Shown in pieces: positions 28,220-37,555 of a stretch of DNA of 64,000 bases. The notes under the pieces were generated by a model that had not been told where the DNA came from, did not search any database, and saw only the letters and a list, made by a program, of their open reading frames with translations. The position numbers and the translations under genes were made by a program. This DNA comes from Paramoeba atlantica (lineage: Eukaryota; Discosea): positions 682,001-746,000 of the forward strand of contig CDRNVI010000039.1 of assembly GCA_977017575.1 (NCBI GenBank), read 5' to 3'. Within the stretch, counting starts at the first letter, position 1. Every line of letters begins with the position of its first letter.

Positions 28220-29100
28220 CACCGCTTTACCCTCGATTATTGAAAAAAAGTGAACAAAAACAGTGGAAATATAAAGAGGAACACAGTAATATAATAGAAG
28301 AAAAAAAAATAAAAGGGGGCTCCGGCAGTCTAAAACTGAAAAATTGAAAAAAATGGGGGGTCCAGGGGGGGTCCAGGAGGTGTGTCCAGGGGGGGTCTAG
28401 GCCAAATTTTCTTTTTTAGGATCTTCGTTAAACGCGGTGGTAGTTTTCAACGCGAAGCGCGCAGCATGAGTGACTTCTAAGTTGAAAACATCCACCGCGT
28501 TTAACGAAGAGCCTAAAAATATAAAAGGGGGCTCCGGTGGTCCAAAACTGAAAAACAAATTGAAAACAATGGGGGGTCCGTGGGGCGGCTGTAGGGGTGG
28601 GGTCTATGGAGGGGCCAGGGGGGTCTAGGGGGGGCATACCGCACGAATTTTTTTTTTCGAAAAAATACCGCAGAAGGGGTAGCCGGGGTCTTGGTGCGCA
28701 TTTTCCATCCCCTACCCGGGGGTGACTCCCCCTCGTATGCGCAGGACGGGTCCGACAAGTTCGGATTTTTTTGGAAAAAAAATTGTAAAGAAGTTCAACT
28801 TGGCGAAAAAAATGGTAGAAAAAAATATGTTTTTAAAATCGATTCCCTTGTTGTATTTGTTAGTTTGTGACCTATACTAGCTATTTACGCCGCTGTTTTC
28901 GCAAGATATCCCTTCTTGTAGCCGTGGTATGTCTTCCGAAATGACCTATTTTTGACCAAAAAAGGTGAAAAAGGATTTTTCGGACCCCAAGGGACCTTCT
29001 TGTGTCGAAAGAATGGTGTGGTTGGAGTCGTATTCTCTACCCAAAACGTTCGGTAGGCTTTGACTCATTCCTACGAGTGATTTCCCACACGTAAATGAGG
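28220..29100. repeat. G-run repeat, copy 3, split by a fold-back element
   Basis: Same order of blocks as 26935-27700, but with the fold-back at 28413-28519 inside and an extra 'AAAGGGGGCTCCGGTGGTCC' duplication on each side of it. The tail at 28800-29090 matches 27360-27690. A minus frame at 28946-29434 crosses it and is not supported as a gene. Confidence 0.7.
28413..28519. mobile_element. 107-bp fold-back element, copy 3
   Basis: Same arms as copy 2 (one mismatch, GGATC for GGCTC) with GTTAAACGCGGTGGTAGTTT opposite the complementary arm. Confidence 0.85.
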
Positions 29101-29553
29101 GAGTTGCTATGCCCTGTCCATGGTATTTAGGGGAACTGCAACTCCCCATTATCTCGGCGTAGTAAGCACGCCTTGGCTTGCCTGACACTTCCGAAATATA
29201 TTTTCGGTTCATTTCGTAGCCCAGTCGCTTCCCACTCAAGGGGCCCGCTCCCACAACCGAGTGATCTCCCCGGCAGCACAGTTTTACCCATGCGTCGAGA
29301 AGGCTGGGGTGTGAGACCAGGGTACATTTGTAGAAAATTTTCGGAAGAAGAAATACGAAGGAGACTTTACTGTATAATGGAGTAGAAAACTTTGAGCGCA
29401 ATAGAACAAAGGGTTGGCGTAAACTTTTGGTCAAAGTTTTTTTTGGGGGGGGAATTTACTTTCTTTGCCATTCCTCATGCTATCCACTCATAAATTTTAT
29501 TAATTACTCTTGATTCGTGTATTTGTTTCCTTTTGTTACGCTTTCTATAATTC
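29101..29553. other. No gene recognised
   Basis: Lies between the G-run repeat and the RT/RNase H remnant. No family or repeat identified apart from a short CCCCAAAAAAAACTTTG stretch near 29435. Confidence 0.45.
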
Positions 29554-30057
29554 TTACATAGGGTCTACATGTACATGGCCAGCTCTTGGAGCTGAGCTCA
29601 GGAGTCCTTCTTTTATGTCATAATTATGCTCTTCTCGGGTCAACCCGTCCGCTGGGTTTTCTTTAGATTTAATATAGAAAATTCGAAAAGAATGTCCATG
29701 TTTCCCTATCTGTTCATCCATTTCCGTGATCTTATTACATATCGATCTCCTAACTGATGTACGCCCCGATTCTGATGGTATTTCACTCTGGTGAAACCAG
29801 TGTCGCATATCAGCGGATAAAAAGTTTACGTTGGGGAAATTTTCTATTACATGGATAATTTCAGCGATAGCTGGAAAATTCAAGCAAGGAGGGCGATTGC
29901 ACATCTCATTTAGTGGTGTTCCATCCGCAATACTTCTTGACAATTCCTCCCCTTTTGATGCCTCAAAGTAACGTAAATATAAACGTGATGATGATCGAGA
30001 GTCGTGTGCCACACGTAGCACCCCGCATTCCACGAGGTCTAATAAATGTTGTAACAA
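29554..30057 (-). pseudogene. Internally deleted RT/RNase H of a YR-type retroelement
   Basis: The first half carries an RT entry (SIADGTPLNEMCNRPPCLNF, then FLSADMRHWFHQSEIP with the motif-A Asp). This resembles VTGDLRHWFYQLPI of the element at 46854. The second half is the end of an RNase H domain (FRIFYIKSKENPADGLTREE), like ARYVRSAENPADPISR in the element at 42744. The RT palm between them is missing, so it is an in-frame internal deletion. Confidence 0.7.
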
Positions 30058-30059
30058 TG

Positions 30060-30310
30060 GGCCTCGTTACAGAGGATGAATATATAAATGCAACGGCAAG
30101 TGTGCCCCGAAGGACACGGAGCCCATGGGCCTCCCAGCACGAATGCTGGGGCGGTGGTACCCCGAAGGGTACGGAGCCCATGGGGCTCGTTACAGAGGAT
30201 GAATAAATGCAACGGCAAGTGTGTCCCGAAGGAAACGGAGCCCATGAGCCTCCCAGCACGAATGCTGGGGCGGTGGTACCCAGAAGGGTACGGAGCCCAT
30301 GGTCCTCGTT
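30060..30310. repeat. Two ~121-bp repeats made of CGAA-loop hairpins
   Basis: The unit starts with CTCGTTACAGAG (30062, 30185, partial at 30304). Each has stems CCCAGCA-CGAA-TGCTGGG and GTACCC-CGAA-GGGTAC, plus a weaker TGTCC-CGAA-GGACA. It borders the RT/RNase H remnant and resembles the GTGCCCCGAAGGGC ends of the YR elements. Confidence 0.7.
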
Positions 30311-31042
30311 ACAGAGACTGGAGTATTGCCAGGCCGGGGCCAAGCGAATTGATGCGTGACATTTGCAGGCGTGTAAGATTGTTTAGTTAAATGGAGCTAA
30401 ATGTAGTAGTTCTACTGGATACTAGAAACAAGTAGTTCAGTTATATTCTTAAGTTCATAATCGTGCTATAGTTGTGTTGAAATCTTCACCCTCACACTCC
30501 GCCTAATATGGCGGTGCCGGGCTTGGGACCGGTAACAAACGTGTTTATGAAGAGTGATAATGTCGGATTCAGTGCTCTGAGAGCAAAAATACGCGAAAAA
30601 CACCCCATTTTTACCCGAAAATCTGCTACTTTTGGCGCAAATCCTTCAGTTTTCTTCAGCTTTCCAGGTCAAATTTTCTTTTTTAGGCTCTTCGTTAAAC
30701 GCGGAGGTAGTTTTCAACGCGAAGCACGCAGCATGAGTGACTTCTTTTGAAATTGTGCAACACTTTCAAAAGTTGCAAAAAAAAATCACAAATTTTTGCG
30801 AACGCAGTAATAGGTCATGTTTGGCAGCAATTAAGAAGAGATCAACGAAGTCAGATGGGATCAACATTCTATTTCTATTTCTATTTGTCAGGCCGTTTGT
30901 CCAACTAGGGATATGGCCTCACCAGAGAAGGCTGGTACGCCCCTTCCAAGATTACTTTGGTGTCTGTTGTGCTCAGTCCGATCGAGAAAAGTCATCGAGT
31001 CAGCGACTGATTGGCGTGCACTAAGAACACCGATGAACCGTA
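30311..31042. other. Half fold-back and unassigned DNA
   Basis: 30679-30745 is one arm plus loop of the fold-back family (TTTTTAGGCTCTTCGTTAAA ... GTGACTTC) without the second arm. The rest has no recognised gene. Confidence 0.5.
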
Positions 31043-31290
31043 CCCTAGTTGCCTGTTGTCTGGTTATCTTGACACCGGGTGGTTCACCACGAGAAAGATC
31101 GCTACCCTAGTTGTTTAGTGCCTTGTTATGTTGGCACCGGGCAGTCTCTTTACAAAAATATTCCTAACACCCTAGTTATTTAACGTCTCGTTTTGTTGAC
31201 GCCGGGTGCTGGAATTTCAGAAAGCGATAGTGTACGCTCACCCTAGTCCTTTAGCGTCTCGTTATGTTGACGCCGGGTGAGTTAGCTCGG
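31043..31290 (+). repeat. Four covarying hairpin units
   Basis: Four units of 60-70 bp, each starting CCCTAG and reaching CCGGG(T/C) about 35 bases later. Inner stems differ between units but remain paired: TGTC/GACA, GTGCC/GGCAC, CGTC/GACG, GCGTC/GACGC. The outer stem is ACCC/GGGT. Homologous units occur at 33000-33080 and 38430-38640, in opposite orientation. Confidence 0.75.
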
Positions 31291-31333
31291 GAGGCTGGGA
31301 TCGCTAAGTCCCATCATCCGACATAAGCCGGAT

Positions 31334-31489
31334 GCTCTGATTGCTCTGGCAGATGCATGTGGGATGATGCGCAAGCGCATCTATGCCGAATTTCAGCTGC
31401 TGCTACAGGAACTCAATGGGGAGGTGGTTTATTCACAACTCAGTGAATACCTCCACAAGGATGGTAAAAGTCGCGCTTGTGCGTTCTAA
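31334..31489 (+). pseudogene. Endonuclease C-terminus fragment, family 2
   Basis: ALADACGMMRKRIYAEFQLL, then LQELNGEVVYSQLSEYLHKD to a stop at 31489, matches the C-terminal 48 residues of the element at 60676-61539 with few differences. It directly follows the hairpin units, suggesting an internally deleted element in which the 5' region is joined to the 3' end. Confidence 0.8.
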
Positions 31490-32129
31490 GATGTGTAACG
31501 GTGTGCCGCCTGGGATCAACATTGAATTGAAACAGTTATTAAATTTTCTAAAAAAGACGGAAATAGCAGTTAAACCACATTAAGTATCTACCAAAAAGAA
31601 CCCTGCAGATCCGATAAGTCGTCAATAAATATTCGCCCTTGGGAAATAAACAAAAAAAAAGAGAGAGGTGGATGGCGGGTTAGGGCATTCTATATAACAA
31701 CGAGCTAAAGGGACAGAACAATGACTGGCGAAAGGGTGGTCCCCGCGTGGACACTCGTTCGCGTAAGGAAGAGATAAATCTCTTGGCGGTGGAGTTCAGT
31801 GTTGATATGTTTTATTGGTTATCTTGTTGCGGTGGTTGTATAACTACCGCTCTACCCTCGATTATAGAAAGTATCTCCCCGCACGAGAAACGCCTTAGCG
31901 CTTGCTGGCTCGGAGACGAACTTGGTGCGGGGAGATACCATTTCTTTTCAGTGGGAATCTGCCACGCCTGTTGCTTCGTATCTCCCTCGCCCCTTTCAAT
32001 CTGGGTTATCTCCCAGCTGGCCACCTTTCCATAACATGGCGATCTGTAACAACACTCTCTAAATGGAACACCAGTGCAGCCACTGGTGGCGCACGGTCTC
32101 TCATGTGGGTGTTTCATGTGCAGCCACCT
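31490..32129. other. Repeat fragments and a long stem
   Basis: 31733-31825 is a reverse-complement fragment of the mini-element at 34011-34430. GCGGTGGTTGTATAACTACCGC at 31830-31851 is a palindrome. 31872-31945 has arms AGTATCTCCCCGCAC and GTGCGGGGAGATAC, reminiscent of the fold-back at 49133. No gene. Confidence 0.5.
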
Positions 32130-32720
32130 GCACCCACGTTCCACTCTAGCTACACACTGCATCAATACAGTCACCGCCTCACGTGGCAGTACACTTACTC
32201 TCGCACTTGCCACTGTAGCTACATTGCATTACTTCAGTCACTTCCTCACGTGGCAGTGCACTTACTCTCACACTGCAGTCACTGACTCTCTCACGCGCCA
32301 CTGCATCTGCACTGCGTTCACTGCCTCACGTGGCAGTACACTTACTCTCTCACGTGCCACTGCATCTACACTGCGTTCACTGCCTCACGTGGCAGTACAC
32401 TTAGAGTACTCTTTCACGTACCACTGTACTTACAGTGGTAGTGCACTTACTCTCGCACGTGCCACTGCAGCTGCACTGCATCACTGCAGTCACTTCCTCA
32501 CGTGGCAGTGCTCTTACTCTCTCACGCGCCTCTGCAGCTGCACTGCATCAATACAGTCACTGCCTCCCGTGGCAGTACACTAACTCTCTCAAGTGCCACT
32601 GCAGCTGCACTGCATCACTGCAGTCACTTCCTCACGTGGCGGTGCACTTACTCTCGCACATGCCACTGCAGCTACACTGCCGTCACTGACTTTCTCACGC
32701 GCCACTGTATCTACAATAAA
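32130..32720. repeat. Degenerate minisatellite
   Basis: Units of about 60-75 bp built from CACGTGGCAGT, CACTTACTCTC, GCCACTGCA and CAGTCAC(T/C) are repeated about eight times. Long frames through it are repeat artefacts. Confidence 0.8.
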
Positions 32721-32886
32721 AATTCCCGCTCACGTCTGTGGCCTCCTTTAACCCTGCTTATAGTATAAGCAGGGCAATAATATACCGGTCCAAAGCCCGG
32801 GACCCACAAGGACACAGTGGGGAATGGTGATGGAAGGAGCGAAATAGAAAAGCTAGTCCAAGAAGGTTTGGGTATGAATCCTTACA

Positions 32887-32980
32887 GGGTACGTTCGTTG
32901 AGTACTCAACGAAAATCCGACGGTTCGTTGAGTACTCAACGAAAATCAGGTTTTTCGTTGAGAACTCGACGAACGTACCC
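32887..32980. repeat. Nested palindromes (cruciform-prone)
   Basis: Outer arms GGGTACGTTCGTTGAG and CTCGACGAACGTACCC enclose two perfect 20-bp palindromes TTCGTTGAGTACTCAACGAA (32894 and 32924) and a third imperfect one (TTCGTTGAGAACTCGACGAA, 32954). A CCCTGCTTATAGTATAAGCAGGG-type palindrome lies at about 32752-32774. Confidence 0.85.
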
Positions 32981-32999
32981 CCAAGCCGTGTAGATGTCA

Positions 33000-33080
33000 T
33001 TCTGACAACGCAGAATGGGTGGCACCGCCCGGTACCGAATATAACAAGGTACTAAGAAACTTGGGTGGGTGCCATTCGAG
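33000..33080 (-). repeat. Single covarying hairpin unit
   Basis: On the minus strand: ACCCAAGTTTCTTAGTACC, loop TTGTTATATTC, GGTACCGGG. It lies just past the 3' end of the endonuclease fragment at 33197. The inner stem is GTACC/GGTAC. Confidence 0.7.
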
Positions 33081-33196
33081 ATAAAATTTTATATCCAATT
33101 GGCACTCCTGTATACACCACACAGGGGTGAAAACTTCCATCTGGGCGGGTGTCTAAAATTTGTAAAATACAAATAAATAAACTTAGAATTTTTCAA

Positions 33197-33545
33197 TTAG
33201 CGGACACCCGCCTTCCTCCACTCTTTTACCGCGGAGGATAGTATCGCGGGGTTGCCTTTTTGAACAGCCACATTAATGGCTTGTAGTGCATGACGCAGGA
33301 AACCTTTCCTGTCATACGTATACCTTGCGATCTCCTTTAGGAGGAGTACGGTGCGCTTCCCTGCCACACCAAAAACGGTAAATGCAAGGGGGTAGAAATG
33401 CATACCCCTTTTCGTGGCCATGTCACTGTGCGCTTTTACTTTCAAGCTTTCCACCCTTTCTAGAGTGTTGCCAGGCGCTACCCATTCGGCCTTAACATAA
33501 GAAGGGGCGAGGGGGACATTCGGGATAATCTTTGGAATGTGTTTG
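33197..33545 (-). pseudogene. Retroelement endonuclease C-terminus, family 1
   Basis: IIPNVPLAPSYVKAEW, then GMHFYPLAFTVFGVAGKRTV and AVQKGNPAILSSAVKEWRKA align with PLAPSYVEKE, GMDFYPLAFTTYGIPG and AIQKGNAQIVQAAVQDWYRR of the fragment at 12619. It ends in a stop at 33197. Upstream it is cut by the mini-element starting at 33545. Confidence 0.75.
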
Positions 33546-34430
33546 AATTGCGCTTCGAGGAACATATAAAACAGTAGAAAGAACAATAGAAAGCTTTATA
33601 AAATATCACAAATATACTTCCCTCATTTGCACACTACATTCCTCAGATTTTCTCTTGCCATAAATCCTTTCAGAAAATCTGCATACTTGCTGTAAAGTAG
33701 CTAATAAAAACAAGATCACCAATACAACATATCAACCCTGAACTCCACCACCAAGAGATTTCTTGGTGGTTCAAAGGAAGTTTTCTTCCTTACGCGAACG
33801 GGTGTCCACGCGGGGAATGGTTATGGGGGTTGGTGGGTGGGGCAAAAAATTTTAAAACTGGAAATGAAAATGTTTTCTATAGATACACGTATACTCAATT
33901 CCAAACGCTTCAAATTCTTATGAAAGTCATAATAAAGAAATATTATGTGCCCCGCAGGGCCAGTTATCACTCTTATAAACCTCTTGCACAATTCTTTCCG
34001 TAAACTTTTAGAATTGCGCTTCGAGGAACATATAAAACAGTAGAAAGAACAATAGAAAGCTTTATAAAATATCACAAATATACTTCCCTTATTCGCACAC
34101 TACATTCCTCTGATTTTCTCTTGCCATAAATCCTTTCAGAAAATCTGCATGCTTGCTGTAAAGTAACCAATAAAAACAAGATCACCAATAAAACATATCA
34201 ACCCTGAACTCCACTACCAAGAGATTTCTCTCTTCCTTACGCGAACGTGTGTCCACGCGGGGACCGCAAAAAATTTTAAAACTGGAAATGAAAATGTTTC
34301 CTATAGATACACCTATACTCAATTCCAAACGCTTCAAATTCTTATGAAAGTCATAATAAAGAAATATTATGTGCCCCGCAGGGCCAGTTATCACTCTTAT
34401 AAACCTCTTGCACAATTCTTTCCGTAACCT
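33545..34430. mobile_element. Two tandem mini-elements (466 and ~420 bp)
   Basis: Unit 1 (33545-34010) and unit 2 (34011-34430) both start GAATTGCGCTTCGAGGAACA and end CACAATTCTTTCCGTAA. Unit 1 has an extra block with GGGGGTTGGTGGGTGGGGC. Both contain TATTATGTGCCCCGCAGGGC near one end, like the GTGCCCCGAAGGGC of the YR elements. They therefore look like non-autonomous relatives of the 486-bp units at 52656-53627. No coding capacity. Confidence 0.65.
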
Positions 34431-34913
34431 TTTTTTTTTGGTGTTTTTTTATCCACCCTCAAAAGATAGGGTGGTTTTTTTTTGTCAAGGGGCACCTTAT
34501 TTGCATTACCTAAGGTGCAGGGGTATAGCGCACCCCACCTCCCTAGCTGTAACCTAACTCCTCTCCAAGCGGAGGTCAGCCGTAGCTTGTTATGGCTGGC
34601 TCTCCGGATACGTCGAAAGACGTATTCGGACTGCCCGTTTGGGGAGTTGAGGGGCCATAACGTTTCGGAGTCAAAAGGCCCAATACATCATCATCATCAT
34701 CATGAATCCTTTCCAGAAAACAAGAGGGGGGCGCAGAAAGTGGTTTTGGTCCAGCAGGGTTAAAGGAGGCCACAGACGTGAGCGGGAAGTATGGCGTCAC
34801 GCACGTGACGCTCACTTCTTGTCTCTCCACCGGAGCTCGATCCTTCGCCTTGACGTGGCGCTCCGGCTTACCACCCTTTTGGGTGAACCAAGAAGGGATC
34901 AGTCACGTAAATT
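34431..34913. other. Structured, gene-less region
   Basis: Successive stems: CCACCCTC/GGGTGG followed by T9 (34454-34482), GCACCTTA/TAAGGTGC (34493-34520), CTCC/GGAG, GATACGTC/GACGTAT (34608-34629), then a (CAT)n run (34687-34703). 34757-34790 is the inverted partner of 32733-32766 (CCCGCTCACGTCTGTGGCCT). This could be a structured RNA; there is no direct evidence. Confidence 0.45.
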
Positions 34914-35368
34914 GTACCAGACGCGGTACAGAGGGAGAGGGCGACACCCCTGACGGTTTCATAAATAGTACCAGACGCGGTACAGAAGAGTAGGGCGACA
35001 CCCCTAACGGGTCGCATAAATAGTACCAGACGCGGTACAGAAGAATAGGGCGACACCCCTAACGGGTCGCATAAATAGTACCAGACGCGGTACAGAAGAG
35101 TCAGGTGACACTCCTGACCGGTCGCATAAATAGTACCAGACGCGATACAGAAGAGCAGGACGACACCCGTGACGGGTCGCATGAATAGTACCAGATGCGG
35201 TACAGAAGAGTAGGGCTACACCCGTGACGGGTCGCACAAATAGTACCAGACGCGGTACAGAAGAATAGGGCGACACCCCTGACGGGTCGCATAAACAGCA
35301 CCAGACGCGGTGCAGAAGGTGAGAACGACACCCCTGTTGGTTACAATAACCGTACCAGACGCGGTAGT
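34914..35368. repeat. 55-bp hairpin minisatellite
   Basis: Unit starts at 34914, 34968, 35023, 35078, 35133, 35188, 35243, 35298 and 35352. Each has GTACC-agacgc-GGTAC and a second stem CGAC...GTCG with CCC/GGG inside. In the unit at 35298 the first stem is GCACC/GGTGC, a compensatory change. It lies next to the 5S genes. Confidence 0.85.
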
Positions 35369-35823
35369 AGGTGGTTCAAAACACGAATTCCATCACAAAT
35401 GGTACCGTTGACGAAGATTGTTGTTGAATGTTGTTAGGCTTTCTATCCCATTCGGGATGTTGCCTCCCCGGAGTAAGCCGAGGTAGCTTTGGGGGAGGCT
35501 ATTACTCAAAGGTGGATTTTCATCCACCTTGTCCGCTGAAACTATCTTAACCCTTTCAGGTTGAGACATTCAAATCCAAGGACAGCATGCAAAATCCAAG
35601 GACTACATAAGTGTGTTCCGCAGGACCGAGAGTGGCCTCCCCCGGAGTAGCCGCCCATTACTGCTTGCTGGCATAGTTCGGGAGCGTTGAGTCTCAGCTT
35701 CAACAGTTTAGACTCCTCAGCTTCAATGGACCAAGTCTTCTAGGGTGTTATACAACAACAACAACAAATACACTGAGTCCTTTTTAGTGGACCAGTTAGG
35801 GGCTCTCGAGTAGGTTTTTTTAA
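35369..35823. other. 5S-flanking spacer with small repeats
   Basis: Contains AAATCCAAGGAC twice (35572, 35592), CTCAGCTTCAA twice (35693, 35717), a stem AAGGTGGAT-TTTC-ATCCACCTT (35509-35530) and (CAA)n. CTCAGCTTCAA also occurs on the other side of the 5S pair (36100-36135), so these motifs probably mark an ancestral 5S repeat spacer. Confidence 0.55.
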
Positions 35824-35941
35824 GAGTACAACACTCAGGGTTCCCGAGCGATCGCTCACCTCAGTACTAACTGAGCCTGACGGTGCTTAACTTCACAAAG
35901 CGAACGGGATGTGGTGTTTTCACCGTAGTATGGTCGTACCC
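35824..35941 (-). rRNA. 5S rRNA, copy 1
   Basis: 118 nt on the minus strand, starting GGGTACGACCATACTACGG and ending AGTGTTGTACTC. The ends pair (GGGTACGAC / GTTGTACTC, with G-U). Universal 5S features: CACATCCCGTTCG in loop B, GAAGTTAAGC (pol III box A and loop C), GTTAGTACTGAGGTG, and CGGGAACCCTGAG. The 3' end is followed by TTAAAAAA rather than a T-run of four or more, so termination may be weak. The sequence is closest, from memory, to trypanosomatid 5S. Confidence 0.93.
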
Positions 35942-35954
35942 TTTTTTTTAAAAA

Positions 35955-36072
35955 GAGTACAACACTCAGGGTTCCCGAGCGATCGCTCACCTCGGTACTA
36001 ACTGAGCCTGACGGTGCTTAACTTCACAAAGCGAACGGGATGTGGTGTTTTCACCGTAGTATGGTCGTACCC
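35955..36072 (-). rRNA. 5S rRNA, copy 2
   Basis: 118 nt, identical by eye to copy 1 except one base (TACCGAGG here, TACTGAGG in copy 1). Downstream on the minus strand TTTTT gives a normal pol III terminator. Start-to-start distance to copy 1 is 131 bases, so the two form a short tandem with a 13-base A/T spacer. Confidence 0.94.
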
Positions 36073-36302
36073 CCGTGCTATACCCCCGAGTGGCCTTGGC
36101 TTCTCAGCTTCAAAGGGCTAAACCTCGGCTTCAAAGGGCTCCTATCTCTCCGAATTCTGACCCTAACCCCGTTTTAATGGGTTATTTGCAAGCCGCAGAT
36201 GAGCGGTACCCAACCCGAAAAGCGGTATGAAGTTCCCCTTAGGGGCTCATCTTCAGGTGCATTTCAGGCCTATCCATTACAGGGTCTAGCGTTCACACAG
36301 TT
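36073..36302 (-). other. 3' region of a LINE joined to the 5S flank
   Basis: Between the LINE remnant and 5S copy 2. Near the 5S gene it repeats CTCAGCTTCAAAGGGCT; nearer the LINE it has several stems (CCCCTTAGGGG, 36233-36244). No gene. Confidence 0.5.
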
Positions 36303-37254
36303 TTAGTTCCTTGGGAATGATTTTTTAGTACCTCTGTTTAACGTTTGGGTTTTCGTGCTCTTTCTATATTCATCTATTGTCTTTATCCAACTTTTTTTAT
36401 TCTGGGCTTTCAGTTTCGATGAGCAATCTGTTGTTATCCCAACTCTTTCCAGTGCAGCTACAAGGCTTCTACTATAGCATGGCAGGCTTCGTTTATATGT
36501 ATTTCCTCTATTTTGAGTTGATCGATATTTGCCGAATAGCACTCTGTTCGGGAATCTATCTGGACCCATTCTTGCGACGTGTCCAGCAAACAGTAAACTT
36601 CGGGCATCTATTTGTGGCTGGAGTGGGTCCATTCCTGCGATCGATAGGCATTCCTTCTGGGAGGTATATCTTATTGCATCCTTCGCAGATTCTTGGTGTT
36701 GTTTATCATTGGAGTCGCTATTGTCGTTCTTGACCCATGGTATGCCGAAAGATGTTTTGATGTATCTTATATAGGCGCGGTTGAGTTTCAGATGCTGGGT
36801 TTGTGTAAGCGCCCACGTTGAGCTCGCATATAGTAGAATTGGTACTATACAGACTTCTAGGATGTCTTTTCGTTTTCCTTGTGATAGCCTTATCTTTCCA
36901 CAAGTCTCTAAATTTTCTCATACCTGCGCAAGCTCTTCCTATTCTGTTTTCTATTTCTTCTTCCAATGAAGCATCTTCACTGATGACTGTTCCAAGGTAT
37001 GAGAAGTTCCGTACTTGTTCAATAGTTTCTTCTTGTGCTTTTATCTCGGATGTGTAATACTTTTCAGCTTTGCAAGGTTGAATTACCTGTGTTTTAGTTT
37101 TCCTTGTGTTTATCCTTACTCCCCATCGGTTCATAACCCCTACTACTGACGAAGACTGTACCGTTATCATTCCACCCATGCGACTGCATAAGATGGGATT
37201 CCGACAACATTGTATAGATGCTGAAATGAATTTTGATAGACCAGACAGAAGCAT
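36303..37254 (-). pseudogene. LINE reverse-transcriptase C-terminus, frameshifted
   Basis: The first frame (36718-37254) has WGVRINTRKTKTQVI and FSYLGTVISEDASLEEEIEN, the thumb region following the RT palm in jockey/RTE-like LINEs. The second frame (36303-36632) has RSLLFAGHVARMGPDRFPNR, matching the common RxLxWAGHVARM block near the LINE C-terminus. There are stops between the frames. It is a 5'-truncated, decayed insertion ending about 230 bases upstream of 5S copy 2. Confidence 0.85.
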
Positions 37255-37555
37255 TTCTTGTTTTTCGAAGTGATTACCGAAACATGAGAAATCCTTTAGA
37301 TGGTAATTGCGGCACTTTGATCTCGCCCCGGTGGAGAGACAAGAAATGCTTCTAGGCTCAGCTCTGAAGACTAGAAGCTAACTTCTTGGCTTGACATTGA
37401 GGGAGAGTCCTTCATCATCTACTAATGCAATGTAGAAATACGAGTGTGATGAAATGTGCCAATATGAATATGATCCACCGCAATATGAGAAAACGTGTAG
37501 CCTACATAATTTTATAGGTGATATCAAACGGTTGCGTACAATTTACATACTATAT

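Noticed and set aside
30060-30130. U6-like ACAGAG-GATGA string
   Set aside because: Only the short string matches; the U6 stem-loop, 5' cap stem and T-run are absent, and it is repeated inside a hairpin repeat.
32074-32768. Plus-strand ORFs over the minisatellite
   Set aside because: Generated by degenerate tandem repeats; no start context or family.
35004-35331. Minus-strand ORFs with repeated LLYRVWYYLCD-type peptides
   Set aside because: Translation of the 55-bp hairpin repeat; frames drift with unit-length changes.
34914-35368. CRISPR array
   Set aside because: Units are contiguous 55-bp repeats without unique spacers, in a eukaryotic genome.
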